Shown: positions 1-8,103, numbered from the stretch's first letter. The stretch: DNA of 64,000 bases from Anaerobaca lacustris (GCF_030012215.1 NZ_JASCXX010000015.1:1-64000); one strand, 5' to 3'. Notes: generated by a model from the letters alone, not told the origin. Numbers and translations: made by a program.

Positions 1-495
1 CTCGATAAGCCGACATTGGCCCTGGAATACCTTCGAAGATAATTCGCGACTGTATTCCCCGGCCATGGCCCGCTTAACACTCTTGATGATGGTTGATGTC
101 GGGCTGCCGTCATTTTCGAACTGCTCAGCACAGTAGTAGACCCGGATGCCCGCCCTTTTGCAGATGTATTCATAGTACGCACTCTCATCGGAGTCCTGAA
201 ATCGACCCCAACGGCTAATATCATAGACGAGGATCGCTTCATACCCCGCGTTGCCGCTTTTGGCGTCGTCGATCATCTGCCGCAGCGCGTTTCGTCCCTC
301 AATCCGTAGACCGCTTCTACCCTCATCAGCATAGGTCTTGACGATTCGGAACCCGCGTTTCTGGGCATAGTCACGAATCGCATCGGCTTGGTTCTCGGTA
401 GAGTACTGCTGATGCTCAGTGGACATGCGGATGTACTGGGCCGCTGGCCTGGCGTCCGTTTGTGCTGATTGAGGCGTTGTCTTATATGCTGTCAT
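1..495 (-). CDS. Serine site-specific recombinase, N-terminal part (cut by window edge)
   Basis: The minus strand is open from ATG at 495 to the window edge (165 residues, no stop). It encodes a resolvase-type catalytic domain: YIRMST places the nucleophilic serine at residue 25. The downstream segments STENQADAIRDYA, YADEGRSGLR and LVYDISRWGRF match the conserved core of large serine recombinases used by phages and integrative elements. The DNA-binding C-terminal part lies outside the window. Serine recombinases cut and rejoin DNA at attachment or resolution sites. It lies beside a regulator, a toxin-antitoxin pair and an integrase remnant, which supports a mobile origin. The family is clear; the element it serves is unknown. 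Confidence 0.9.
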   Translation of the reverse strand, partial: MTAYKTTPQSAQTDARPAAQYIRMSTEHQQYSTENQADAIRDYAQKRGFRIVKTYADEGRSGLRIEGRNALRQMIDDAKSGNAGYEAILVYDISRWGRFQDSDESAYYEYICKRAGIRVYYCAEQFENDGSPTSTIIKSVKRAMAGEYSRELSSKVFQGQCRLIE

Positions 496-601
496 GGTTC
501 CACCTTACCAAGGGACTGTTGGCGGAATCCTTTCCGCGACATGGACTATCGATCAGCAGCAGGTGCTCCTCCGTGACGCATTGGTTATTATGCGCTATCG
601 C

Positions 602-642
602 TGTGACAAATTAGGGTGCATTTCTGTGGCATTACTGTGACA
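602..642. repeat. Three short direct repeats, TGTGRCA
   Basis: TGTGACA (602-608), TGTGGCA (625-631) and TGTGACA (636-642) lie between the recombinase gene and the 3' end of the winged-helix gene. They could be operator or recombinase sub-sites. The motif is short, so chance is possible. Confidence 0.25.
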
Positions 643-646
643 CTTC

Positions 647-1120
647 TCAAAGATCAATGTCGTTGAGGAGCAGGCCGTAGCATTTGCCCCGTGCACGGAT
701 CGCAGCGGCCACTTCAGACATTTCAGCGTCGTGCAGGGCCAAACGAAGGCGTTTGATGGCGCTGCGGATGGCTGTGTCGGAACAACGGCGTTCCCACACA
801 TCCTCCATGAGCGTGTCGCTGGTTAGAAATCGCTCTGGACGGCGGGCCAATCGCCGGATTAGCTTGAAGAGGATCGTGGGGCCGAGATGACAGGACTGGT
901 CGCGCCACTTGACGGTGAACGTGGTGGCGTCGATTATGAGGCGATGTTGCCGCGAGCATTCACGGGGGAGATTGCCCGAAAAGACGCCTTCGGAACTGGC
1001 GTCGTCGTGTTCAGCCAGGGCCGACCACACCCGGTCGGCCGTTGCGGCGGCAGCCGCGTGCAGCGTCGCCAGTTCGGCGAACGCATCGATAACCAATTCA
1101 AAGAGCTCGTCCTTTTGCAT
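647..1120 (-). CDS. Winged-helix (OmpR/PhoB-type) DNA-binding protein
   Basis: This is a 157-residue protein whose residues 60-155 resemble the C-terminal winged helix of OmpR/PhoB regulators. A short beta stretch is followed by LLxRLARRPxRFLTSDTLMEDVW and the recognition-helix region SAIKRLRLAL, ending in GKCYGLLL. There is no receiver domain; the N-terminal 55 residues are helical and Ala-rich. The ATG at 1120 has a good ribosome-binding site (TAGGAG about 5 bases upstream). It reads toward the recombinase gene and may regulate it or the divergent AbiE genes. DNA binding is likely; the target is unknown. Confidence 0.7.
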   Translation of the reverse strand: MQKDELFELVIDAFAELATLHAAAAATADRVWSALAEHDDASSEGVFSGNLPRECSRQHRLIIDATTFTVKWRDQSCHLGPTILFKLIRRLARRPERFLTSDTLMEDVWERRCSDTAIRSAIKRLRLALHDAEMSEVAAAIRARGKCYGLLLNDIDL

Positions 1121-1188
1121 AAGACTCCTATTATCAAGTCAGGAACGGGGAAATTCCTGGTGCCGAAACGTGGTTTATGTGTGTATTT

Positions 1189-1269
1189 CATTCGGTAATT
1201 TCATATTTTTGCAGTATATCTGCCGTTCTGTATGGACATAGATGTTAATTTATTCGATAATACCGAATG
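1189..1269. promoter_or_regulatory. Inverted repeat flanking the abiE promoter region
   Basis: CATTCGGTA at 1189-1197 and its exact reverse complement TACCGAATG at 1261-1269 bracket the AT-rich region upstream of abiEi. The second copy covers the abiEi start codon. AbiEi antitoxins of this family are known to repress their own operon by binding inverted repeats, so this is a plausible operator. Binding itself is inferred. Confidence 0.55.
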
Positions 1270-2085
1270 ATGACACAAGAGAACCCATCACAACTGACAC
1301 CGGCATTACGACTCGTCCAGAAACTGGCCGCAGAGGGGTATCGCATCTTCTCAACGGAGGATGTGCGTGGGATGGCCCCGGAAGTTGGACTGTCGGCGGG
1401 GTATGTGGTCCAGGCTCTCCATCACCTCGTGCGGACAGGCTGGCTGGTACGTCTGCGCAAGGGCCTGTACACCCTCTCTTCGGCGGTTCCCGGCATATCA
1501 CCCGCTCATGAGTTTGAGGTGGCCATGGCCTTGGTAAGCCCCGCCGCGATCAGTCATTTCTCTGCTATGCATCACTATGAATTGACTGAGCAGATACCGC
1601 ACCACGTGTTCGTCACGACCACGTCGGACCAATCCGCGCCGCGTGGCGCCGGAGCGGGATACCGCGTAGGCAACACCACCTATCAGTTCATTCGCATAAG
1701 GCCAGAGCGGTACTTTGGCACGGAGACGGTATGGCTGGGTGAAGCGCGAGTCACGTTCACGGATATGGCTCGAACGTTGATTGATGGCCTTATGATGCCG
1801 CAGTACTGTGGTGGCATCGCCGAGGTCATGCATGGGTTCGAAGTGGCCCGAGACCGGCTCCAGTTGGACCAGATGATCGGGTACGCGTTACGGCTCGATC
1901 ATGCCACGGTCAAGCGATTGGGCTGGGTGCTGGAGCAGACAGGATTTGAACGCTCCGCGTTGACCGTGCTGCAGGAGGTAGAGGTAACCGGGTACACCAA
2001 ACTCGACGCGAGCGGTTCGCGCGAAGGGCCATACAATCGAACTTGGATGATCCAGGAAAACTTCAGCGGAAAGGTTCGCGCGTGA
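1267..2085 (+). CDS. abiEi: Type IV antitoxin / transcriptional repressor AbiEi
   Basis: This 272-residue protein has the AbiEi layout. The N-terminal winged helix (about residues 1-75) contains YRIFSTEDVRGMA and the wing GWLVRLRKGLYTL. A C-terminal domain follows, beginning near AISHFSAMHHYELTEQ. In known AbiE systems the N-terminal domain represses the operon and the C-terminal domain is needed for antitoxicity, without direct binding of the toxin. The reading frame starts at ATG 1267, inside one arm of an inverted repeat, and overlaps the toxin start by four bases (GTGA). The pair can provide abortive phage defence or stabilise mobile DNA. Confidence 0.88.
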   Translation: MMTQENPSQLTPALRLVQKLAAEGYRIFSTEDVRGMAPEVGLSAGYVVQALHHLVRTGWLVRLRKGLYTLSSAVPGISPAHEFEVAMALVSPAAISHFSAMHHYELTEQIPHHVFVTTTSDQSAPRGAGAGYRVGNTTYQFIRIRPERYFGTETVWLGEARVTFTDMARTLIDGLMMPQYCGGIAEVMHGFEVARDRLQLDQMIGYALRLDHATVKRLGWVLEQTGFERSALTVLQEVEVTGYTKLDASGSREGPYNRTWMIQENFSGKVRA

Positions 2086-2954
2086 GGCCTTTACGCACAC
2101 GATTGGAGCAGGCAAGAAAAGACACCGGCATGGGATGGGCGGTATTGGAGCGTGACTACCTTCTGTCGTGGATTCTCGCGGCCATCGGGGACTACGAACC
2201 GTTGCGGGAGACATTGGTTTTCAAAGGTGGAACGGCGCTGAAGAAATGCTACTTTGGTGACTACAGGTTTTCTGAGGATCTGGATTTCTCTGGCCTTCCA
2301 GGGGTGCCTTCGGGCCAGAAAATGGAAGCCGCAATCGATGCTGTATGCCAGAGTGCTACCAAGATGATCGATGAATACGCTCCCGTGAGGATTCAATGGG
2401 AGCGCTACACAGAAAAAGATCCGCACCCCGGTGGGCAGGAGGCCTTTGCCGTCAGGGCCCAATTGCCTTGGCAAAGACAACCCCAGACACGGGCCATCGT
2501 AGAAATTGCCCTGGACGAAAAGGTCTTGCTCCCCCCGTGTCGCCGGGCGGTCATTCATGACTACGGCGAGCCTATTGAGGTGGACTTGCAGGTCTACACC
2601 CTTGAAGAAATCATCGCTGAAAAACTACGCGCGATTCTCCAGCACCAAGAGAAGCTCGAAGAACGCGGCTGGGCTCGGTCCCGAGCGCGCGATTACTATG
2701 ATATCTGGCGTATACTTGGAGCCTATCAGGATCGTTTGGATTTGACCGGCTTCGCGCAACTCCTGCGAGAGAAATGTGGGATTCGTGGGGTCGGTTTTCA
2801 GGCAGCAGAGGATTTCTTCGGTAACAAGATGCTGGCCTATGTCGAGAGGACATGGGACCAGTGGCTGGGCAATCTGGTTCCGCACCTGCCAGCGTGCGAA
2901 ACAGTGATGGGCCAGCTTCGTCCTCAGATCGTGAGCATGCTCGCGAGTGACTGA
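2082..2954 (+). CDS. abiEii: Type IV toxin AbiEii, nucleotidyltransferase
   Basis: From GTG 2082 this is a 290-residue nucleotidyltransferase-fold toxin of the AbiEii/AbiGii family. FKGGTALKKC (GG at residues 49-50) and SEDLDF (Asp66, Asp68) form the GSx10DxD-like active site. IAEKLRAI and RARDYYDI are the conserved later motifs. The frame is open from 2043, but the GTG that overlaps the abiEi stop (GTGA) and follows GGAAAGG is the likelier start. Family toxins transfer nucleotides, from GTP in characterised cases, and cause reversible growth arrest. No active-site residue is visibly lost, so it is probably functional. Confidence 0.88.
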   Translation: MRPLRTRLEQARKDTGMGWAVLERDYLLSWILAAIGDYEPLRETLVFKGGTALKKCYFGDYRFSEDLDFSGLPGVPSGQKMEAAIDAVCQSATKMIDEYAPVRIQWERYTEKDPHPGGQEAFAVRAQLPWQRQPQTRAIVEIALDEKVLLPPCRRAVIHDYGEPIEVDLQVYTLEEIIAEKLRAILQHQEKLEERGWARSRARDYYDIWRILGAYQDRLDLTGFAQLLREKCGIRGVGFQAAEDFFGNKMLAYVERTWDQWLGNLVPHLPACETVMGQLRPQIVSMLASD

Positions 2955-3211
2955 GTGTTTGGCGAGATGTCCACCGATAACAAAGTGGCGGGTGGCGACA
3001 TGAAGTGACAGGGCGCAACCACTTCAGGTTTCTTCCCTTTGCCCGTGTGCAGGTAGCTCGCCTGCTCCAGATATCGCTGTAGAGCTTGGTCCTTTTCCTT
3101 GCCGAAATAGTAGAAGCTGCCCCTGATCTTCTTGCAATACTGGCCCGTTCTGTGTAGGGTAAGCGGGAATTTGTCAGAACGGGTTCGGTTCTTAGAGTTG
3201 GTTTTTGCCAT
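2924..3211 (-). pseudogene. Truncated tyrosine integrase, N-terminal remnant
   Basis: The first roughly 60 codons from ATG 3211 look like the start of a planctomycete-type tyrosine recombinase: FPLTLHRTGQYCKKIRGSFY, then YFG, then QALQRYLEQASYLHTGK, the N-terminal strand and start of the arm/core-binding region. After about residue 62 the similarity stops and the frame runs into the antisense of abiEii, ending at 2924. There is no catalytic R/H/R/Y domain. An AAGGA ribosome-binding site precedes the ATG, and TTGACT-17 bp-TAGTGT may be its promoter. The DNA between about 2955 and 3025 looks like the breakpoint. Confidence 0.6.
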
Positions 3212-3314
3212 GAATTGCATCCTTAACAACGACCGCCGAATTAGAAAAATCGAGTGTACACTACCGTGTTCGATGGTTGTAGTCAAGGTTGTAGTGTCGG
3301 GAATCGGCCGTGCG

Positions 3315-3339
3315 AGTGGTTACGGTGTAACCGCTTTTT
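3315..3339 (+). terminator. Intrinsic terminator-like hairpin upstream of tRNA-Val
   Basis: AGTGGTTAC pairs with GTAACCGCT (nine pairs, one G-U) around a GGT loop, and five T residues follow. It lies between the integrase remnant promoter region and the tRNA and could insulate the tRNA from upstream transcription. Confidence 0.5.
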
Positions 3340-3352
3340 GATTGAGCATTTA

Positions 3353-3426
3353 GGGCGGTTAGCTCAGTCGGCTAGAGCACCTGCTTTACACGCAGGGGGT
3401 CACAGGTTCAAGTCCTGTACCGCCCA
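3353..3426 (+). tRNA. tRNA-Val (anticodon UAC)
   Basis: A 74-base cloverleaf. The acceptor stem GGGCGGT/ACCGCCC (3353-3359 with 3419-3425) is followed by discriminator A3426. The D arm is GCTC/GAGC, the anticodon stem is CCTGC/GCAGG with loop TTTACAC (anticodon TAC at 3387-3389), and the T arm is ACAGG/CCTGT with TTCAAGT. CCA is not encoded. It reads GUA and, with wobble, other Val codons. I see no duplicate of its 3' end within the window that would mark an attachment site. Confidence 0.98.
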
Positions 3427-3790
3427 ATCTCTTTTGCCGTGAGGATTTGGGACTTTTGCCATCTACCGGCACATTCTTCCCGAGGTATTCGTGCGACGGG
3501 TTCTCTTGTTGGGGCGGCGGGCGGTTGGATGGGGGGATTCTCCTTGTTTCCTCCGGCCTTGATTGCTACGCTATGGTTTCGAGACGTGTCTGAGCTATTC
3601 CGTCAGGCCTATGGATGGGTGCGGTTGTGAAGCCGTGAGAGGAAGGGACCACCCGTTGCCGTCACCATTCGTGGTCTCCATGCACGCGTTCTCATCATAA
3701 CAGACGCACGAACCGCCAGAGCATGACGTGGAATCCGGCAAAAACTGACGTCGTTCCTTCGTCGGCATCGGTGCCGGCGTTCAGGTTGTG
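3427..3790. other. Intergenic region, no gene recognised
   Basis: About 360 bases separate tRNA-Val from the 3' end of hisA. Short ORFs here show no recognisable protein features, and I see no clear hairpin with a T-tract or other site. Confidence 0.5.
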
Positions 3791-4504
3791 TTACCGGGCG
3801 GCTGCGATGGCATCGGGGAGGGTCAGCGTGCCCTCGTAAAGGCTACGGCCGACGATGACGCCGGCGACGCCGATGGGGTTGAGTTTGCGAATGTCGTCCA
3901 CTTCTTTGACGCCGCCGGAGGCGACGACAGGGGTCTTCACTGCCTGAGCCAGGGCCTGGGTTCGCTCGATGTTCGGGCCCGTCAGCATGCCGTCCTTGGC
4001 GATGTCGGTATAGATGATCGCGGCCAGCGGCAACTCGTCGGCCCGGGCGGCGAATTCGAGCACGGTCTGCCGGCTGTCTTCGAGCCAGCCGTGCGTGGCG
4101 ACCATCGAGCCTCGGGCGTCGAGGCCCAGCACGATCCGGCCGGCGAACTTCTCGGCCATCCGGCTGAACCAGTCGAAGTCACTGACCGCCTTGGTCCCGA
4201 TGATGACGCGCGTTACGCCCATATCCAGCAGTTGGGCAATGGAGGACTCGTCGCGCAGGCCGCCGCCGACTTCGATCTTCAGCAGGCCGAGCCGAGCGAT
4301 GGTCTCGATGGTCGCGGTGTTGACCGGCCGGCCCGCCTTGGCGCCGTCGAGATCGACGATGTGCAGCCACCGGGCGCCGTCGGTGCAGAACTGCCGCGCC
4401 TGTTCGGCGGGGTCGTCCCGGTAGGTGATCTGCTTGTCATATTGTCCTTGAATCAGCCGGACGACCTTGCCGTCCCGCAGGTCGATCGCTGGAATCACAT
4501 CCAT
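3791..4504 (-). CDS. hisA: Phosphoribosylformimino-5-aminoimidazole carboxamide ribotide isomerase HisA
   Basis: HisA catalyses the Amadori isomerisation of ProFAR to PRFAR, the fourth step of histidine synthesis in the cytoplasm. From ATG 4504 the protein is 237 residues, normal for the family. It shows the two half-barrel signatures: IPAIDLRDGKVVRL with catalytic Asp8, and YTDIAKDGML with the second catalytic Asp; phosphate-binding GGGLR and ASGGV lie in each half. The frame is open upstream to 4915, but that stretch does not resemble HisA. It stands alone; hisF/hisH and hisG lie elsewhere in the window. Confidence 0.96.
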   Translation of the reverse strand: MDVIPAIDLRDGKVVRLIQGQYDKQITYRDDPAEQARQFCTDGARWLHIVDLDGAKAGRPVNTATIETIARLGLLKIEVGGGLRDESSIAQLLDMGVTRVIIGTKAVSDFDWFSRMAEKFAGRIVLGLDARGSMVATHGWLEDSRQTVLEFAARADELPLAAIIYTDIAKDGMLTGPNIERTQALAQAVKTPVVASGGVKEVDDIRKLNPIGVAGVIVGRSLYEGTLTLPDAIAAAR

Positions 4505-4618
4505 AAGCCGGGCCTTTGCATTTGACTGCCTTCCGTTCGAGACGTACCATTGCATCCTGCACCCAATCGTAGATTGCAGATAGGGGCCTGTAAACCATAA
4601 ACCGAGAGAGCCCCGATT

Positions 4619-5602
4619 GTGACAGCATTCGGTGCGATGCGCCCTGGTACAGGAGGCAAGACCATCGTTCGCGAACAAGTGAGAATCGTTGTCGTAGGCA
4701 GCTCGAACATGGACCTTGTCGTCAAAGCGCCTCGGATCCCTCTTCTTGGCGAAACGGTCCTCGGCGGCGAGTTCGTCATGGTTCCCGGTGGCAAGGGCGC
4801 CAACCAGGCGGTCGCGGCGGCCAAGCTCGGCGCGGAGGTATGCTTCGTTGCTCGTCTCGGCGACGACCTGTTCGGCCAACGGTCGCGGGCCAACTTCGAG
4901 AAGGAAGGGGTCCACACGAAATATGTGACCTCGACGCCGGGGACAGCCTCGGGCGTGGCGCTAATCGCCGTCGACCCGGCCGGCAACAACGTGATCGTGG
5001 TGGCGCCCGGCGCCAACAGCCGGCTGAGCCCCGACGACGTGCGGCGAGCGCAGCGCGACATCGCCTCGGCCGGTGCGGTGGTGGCGCAGTTGGAGGTCCC
5101 CGTCGAGACGGTGGAATGTGCCGCGCAGATAGCCGGTGAGGCAGGCGTGCCTTTTATTCTCGATCCGGCGCCGGCGCAGAAGCTGCCGCCGGACCTGCTC
5201 AAGCGAGTGACGGTGCTCACACCCAACGAAACCGAGGCCCAGATCCTGACCGGGATGGAGGTGAGCGACGAGGTGACGGCGTCCCTGGCGGCCGAATGGC
5301 TGCTGTCGTCGGGCGTCGGGGCCGTGATCGTGACGATGGGGGCCAAGGGCTTCCTGCTGGCCGACGGAACCACGAGGGAATTCGTCCCGGCGGCGCCGGT
5401 GCGGGCGGTGGACGCCACGGCAGCCGGGGACGCCTTTACGGGCAGCTTGGCGGTCGGCCTGGCGCAGGGACAGTCCCTTCGTGAGGCGGCGATGTTCGCC
5501 GGCCGTGTGGCGGCGCTATCGACCACGCGGATGGGGGCGCAGTCCTCGATGCCGACCCGACAGGAAGTGGACGCATTTCGCTCCACGATGGAACTGGACT
5601 GA
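4619..5602 (+). CDS. rbsK: Ribokinase (PfkB family)
   Basis: Ribokinase phosphorylates D-ribose to ribose-5-phosphate with ATP. The protein has the PfkB signatures: SSNMDLVV near the N-terminus, GGKGANQAVAAAKLGA, and the catalytic/anion-hole segment DATAAGDAFTGSLA with the general-base Asp. It is followed 12 bases later by a ribose-type binding protein and an ABC ATPase, so it belongs to a sugar uptake and use set. The start is uncertain. GTG 4619 gives 327 residues, but family similarity begins at about REQVRIVVVG (GTG 4679). A strong AGGAGG at 4651-4656 sits seven bases before an in-frame ATC (4664). Confidence 0.9.
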   Translation: MTAFGAMRPGTGGKTIVREQVRIVVVGSSNMDLVVKAPRIPLLGETVLGGEFVMVPGGKGANQAVAAAKLGAEVCFVARLGDDLFGQRSRANFEKEGVHTKYVTSTPGTASGVALIAVDPAGNNVIVVAPGANSRLSPDDVRRAQRDIASAGAVVAQLEVPVETVECAAQIAGEAGVPFILDPAPAQKLPPDLLKRVTVLTPNETEAQILTGMEVSDEVTASLAAEWLLSSGVGAVIVTMGAKGFLLADGTTREFVPAAPVRAVDATAAGDAFTGSLAVGLAQGQSLREAAMFAGRVAALSTTRMGAQSSMPTRQEVDAFRSTMELD

Positions 5603-5614
5603 TAGGAGAACGCC

Positions 5615-6562
5615 ATGAGTCATTCGAACCGATGGATTGTGAAGGTGCTCGCCGTTGCCATGATGATCCTGGTTGTGGCCTCCGGCGGGTGTCGCAAGAA
5701 GGATGACCGGCCCACTGTTGCCCTTGTGATGAAGTCGCTGGCCAATGAGTTCTTCAAGACGATGGAGGAAGGGGCCCGAGCACACCACGCCGAGCACAAG
5801 GACCAGTACAACCTCGAAGTGCGAGGGATCAAGGACGAAACCGACGTGACGCAGCAGATCGCGTACGTCGAGCTGATGATGGCCCAGGGCGTCGACGCGA
5901 TCGTGATCGCGCCGGCCGACTCGAAGGCCCTCGTTGCGGTCTGCAAGAAAGCGATGGACGCCGGCATCGTCGTGGTCAATATCGACAACAAGTTCGACGA
6001 CGAGGTGCTTCGGGACAAGAAGGTCAGGATTCCGTTCGTCGGGCCAGACAATCGCAAGGGGGCCAGGCTGGCCGGCGTATATCTGGCGACACGTCTGAAC
6101 CCCGGTGACAAGGTTGCCATCATCGAGGGCGCGCCGAACGCCTACAACGGCATTCAGCGCAAGGCGGGGTTCGAGGACGCGATGATCGGCAGCAGCATGA
6201 ACATCGCAGCCTCGCAGACCGGGTATTGGGAGACGGACAAGGCCCAGCCCATCGCCTCGGCCCTGATCAACGAGCATCCGGACCTCAAGGCCCTGCTGTG
6301 CGCCAACGACAGCATGGCGCTGGGGGCGGTGGCGGCGCTGCGCGATGCGGGCAAGTCCGATGACATCTATGTCGTCGGCTTCGACAATATCGCCGCCGTC
6401 CAGCGTCTGCTCAAGGAGGGCAGGATTCTCTGCACGGTGGACCAGCACGCCGACAAGCTGGCGTTGTACGGGATTCAATACGCCCTGGATATTCTGGCGG
6501 GCAAGGCGACGCCGGCCGACAAAGAGACTCCCGTCGATCTCGTTACGGCCGAAATGCTCTGA
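5615..6562 (+). CDS. rbsB: Sugar ABC transporter substrate-binding lipoprotein (ribose type)
   Basis: A 315-residue periplasmic binding protein of the RbsB/peripla_BP_4 family. The N-terminal hydrophobic stretch ends in a lipobox (VASGGC), so it should be a lipoprotein. It has the family's VALVMKSLANEFFKTMEEG start, AIVIAPADSKAL, GIVVVNIDNKFD and FVGPDNRKGARLAG segments. A TAGGAG ribosome-binding site precedes ATG 5615. The stop overlaps the ATPase start (TGATG), so the two are translationally coupled. Ribose is the likely ligand because rbsK precedes it, but other pentoses or related sugars are possible. Confidence 0.9.
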   Translation: MSHSNRWIVKVLAVAMMILVVASGGCRKKDDRPTVALVMKSLANEFFKTMEEGARAHHAEHKDQYNLEVRGIKDETDVTQQIAYVELMMAQGVDAIVIAPADSKALVAVCKKAMDAGIVVVNIDNKFDDEVLRDKKVRIPFVGPDNRKGARLAGVYLATRLNPGDKVAIIEGAPNAYNGIQRKAGFEDAMIGSSMNIAASQTGYWETDKAQPIASALINEHPDLKALLCANDSMALGAVAALRDAGKSDDIYVVGFDNIAAVQRLLKEGRILCTVDQHADKLALYGIQYALDILAGKATPADKETPVDLVTAEML

Positions 6563-8073
6563 TGGAGTCTTCTGCAAACGACGTCCTGCTGTCCGTTACG
6601 GGTATCGACAGGGCCTTCCCCGGCGTCCAGGCGCTGTCGCGGGTCTGTGTCGATCTTCGCGCCGGTGAGGTGCATGCTCTCGTTGGCGAGAATGGGGCGG
6701 GCAAGAGCACTCTGACGCGGATCATCGCCGGGATCGAGACGCCCGATGCGGGCGAGATGTACCTGGATGGCCAAGCCTACAGGCCCGGCGGCAGGCGACA
6801 GGCGGAGGCGGCGGGCGTTCGCATGGTGATGCAGGAGCTGAACCTGATCTCCAATCTGAGCGTCGCCGAGAACATCTTCATCGAACGCCTTCCCAGCCGG
6901 CTCGGTTTCATCGGATACAAGGCTCTCAACCGTGCGGCCCGCGATGCGATGGACCAGGTGGGGCTTTCGCAGATCGATCCATCGACGCCTGTTGTCTCTT
7001 TGGGAGTGGGGCAACAGCAGATGGTGGAGATCGCCGCCGGGCTGTCGAGACGGTGCCGCGTGTTGGCGCTCGATGAGCCGACCGCTTCGTTGACCGACAG
7101 CGAGGTCGAGTTGCTCTTCGCTCAGATCAACCGACTCAAGGCCGATGGGGTTGGGATTCTGTATATCTCGCATCGGATCGAGGAGGTGCTTCAGATTGCC
7201 GACCGCGTGACCGTGCTGCGCGACGGCACGGTGGTCGCCACCCGCGTCGCGGCGGAACTGGACACCGATAGCGTCATTCGCCTGATGGTGGGCCGCGACC
7301 TCGACCCGGATGCGTTGTCGCCCGGCGGGCAGCGGGGGGCTCTGGCCCTTCGCGTGGCCGGTCTGCGGGCGGGAGAAAGGGTCCGCGACGTTTCCTTCGA
7401 TGCCTATCGCGGCGAGATTCTCGGTGTGGCGGGGCTGATGGGCTCGGGCCGGACCGAGACCATGCGGCTGATCTTCGGGGCCGACCGCCGCGAGGCCGGT
7501 GACATCTACCTGCATGGCTCCGATGAGCCGGCGCCGATCCGGCGGCCTCGTGACGCTGTCCGGCTCGGAATCGCATTGCTCACCGAGGACCGCAAGGAGC
7601 AGGGATTGTTTCTGCCTCTGCCGATTCGGGCCAATGTTTCGATCACTCGTCTGAAGGGGGTCAGCACGTTGGGTTGGCTGGACGGCGCCCGCGAGAGGGC
7701 GGTCGCGGAGAAGCATGTCGGGTCGCTGGACGTCCGCTGCTCGTCGTCCGAGCAGGCGGTCGGGCAGCTCAGCGGCGGCAATCAACAGAAGGTGGTGATC
7801 GCCAAGTGGCTCTACCGCGACTGTGACATCCTGATCTTCGACGAGCCGACGCGTGGGATCGACGTCGGGGCCAAATTCGAGATTTACCGTATGTTGGCCA
7901 CCCTGGCCCGGCAGGGCAAGGCGATCCTGTTTGTCTCATCCGATCTGAAAGAGTTGATGGCGATCTCCCATCGGATCATGGTACTCTCGGCCGGTCGCGT
8001 GGCCGGGACATTCGCGCGCGACGGCTGGTCCGAAGAGCAGATCATGTCGGCTGCCTTCAGCGAATACGTCTGA
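6562..8073 (+). CDS. rbsA: Sugar ABC transporter ATP-binding protein, two ATPase domains (RbsA type)
   Basis: A 503-residue tandem ATPase that energises sugar import at the inner membrane. Domain 1 has a Walker A GENGAGKST, a signature LGVGQQQMVEIA and Walker B VLALDEPTAS. Domain 2 has a degenerate Walker A (GLMGSGRTE), an intact signature LSGGNQQKVVIAKWL and LIFDEPTRGID. This asymmetry is normal for RbsA/XylG proteins. It starts one base before the rbsB stop ends. No permease gene (RbsC) follows; the next gene is an unrelated M50 protease. Confidence 0.95.
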   Translation: MESSANDVLLSVTGIDRAFPGVQALSRVCVDLRAGEVHALVGENGAGKSTLTRIIAGIETPDAGEMYLDGQAYRPGGRRQAEAAGVRMVMQELNLISNLSVAENIFIERLPSRLGFIGYKALNRAARDAMDQVGLSQIDPSTPVVSLGVGQQQMVEIAAGLSRRCRVLALDEPTASLTDSEVELLFAQINRLKADGVGILYISHRIEEVLQIADRVTVLRDGTVVATRVAAELDTDSVIRLMVGRDLDPDALSPGGQRGALALRVAGLRAGERVRDVSFDAYRGEILGVAGLMGSGRTETMRLIFGADRREAGDIYLHGSDEPAPIRRPRDAVRLGIALLTEDRKEQGLFLPLPIRANVSITRLKGVSTLGWLDGARERAVAEKHVGSLDVRCSSSEQAVGQLSGGNQQKVVIAKWLYRDCDILIFDEPTRGIDVGAKFEIYRMLATLARQGKAILFVSSDLKELMAISHRIMVLSAGRVAGTFARDGWSEEQIMSAAFSEYV

Positions 8074-8103
8074 TACGCAACCTCGCGGTATGGGAACAGA
8101 GGC

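Noticed and set aside
3254-3442. A 62-residue ORF with the LAQSARAPALHAGGHRFKSC pattern
   Set aside because: It is a translation of tRNA-Val itself; this peptide is a common artefact of tRNA genes.
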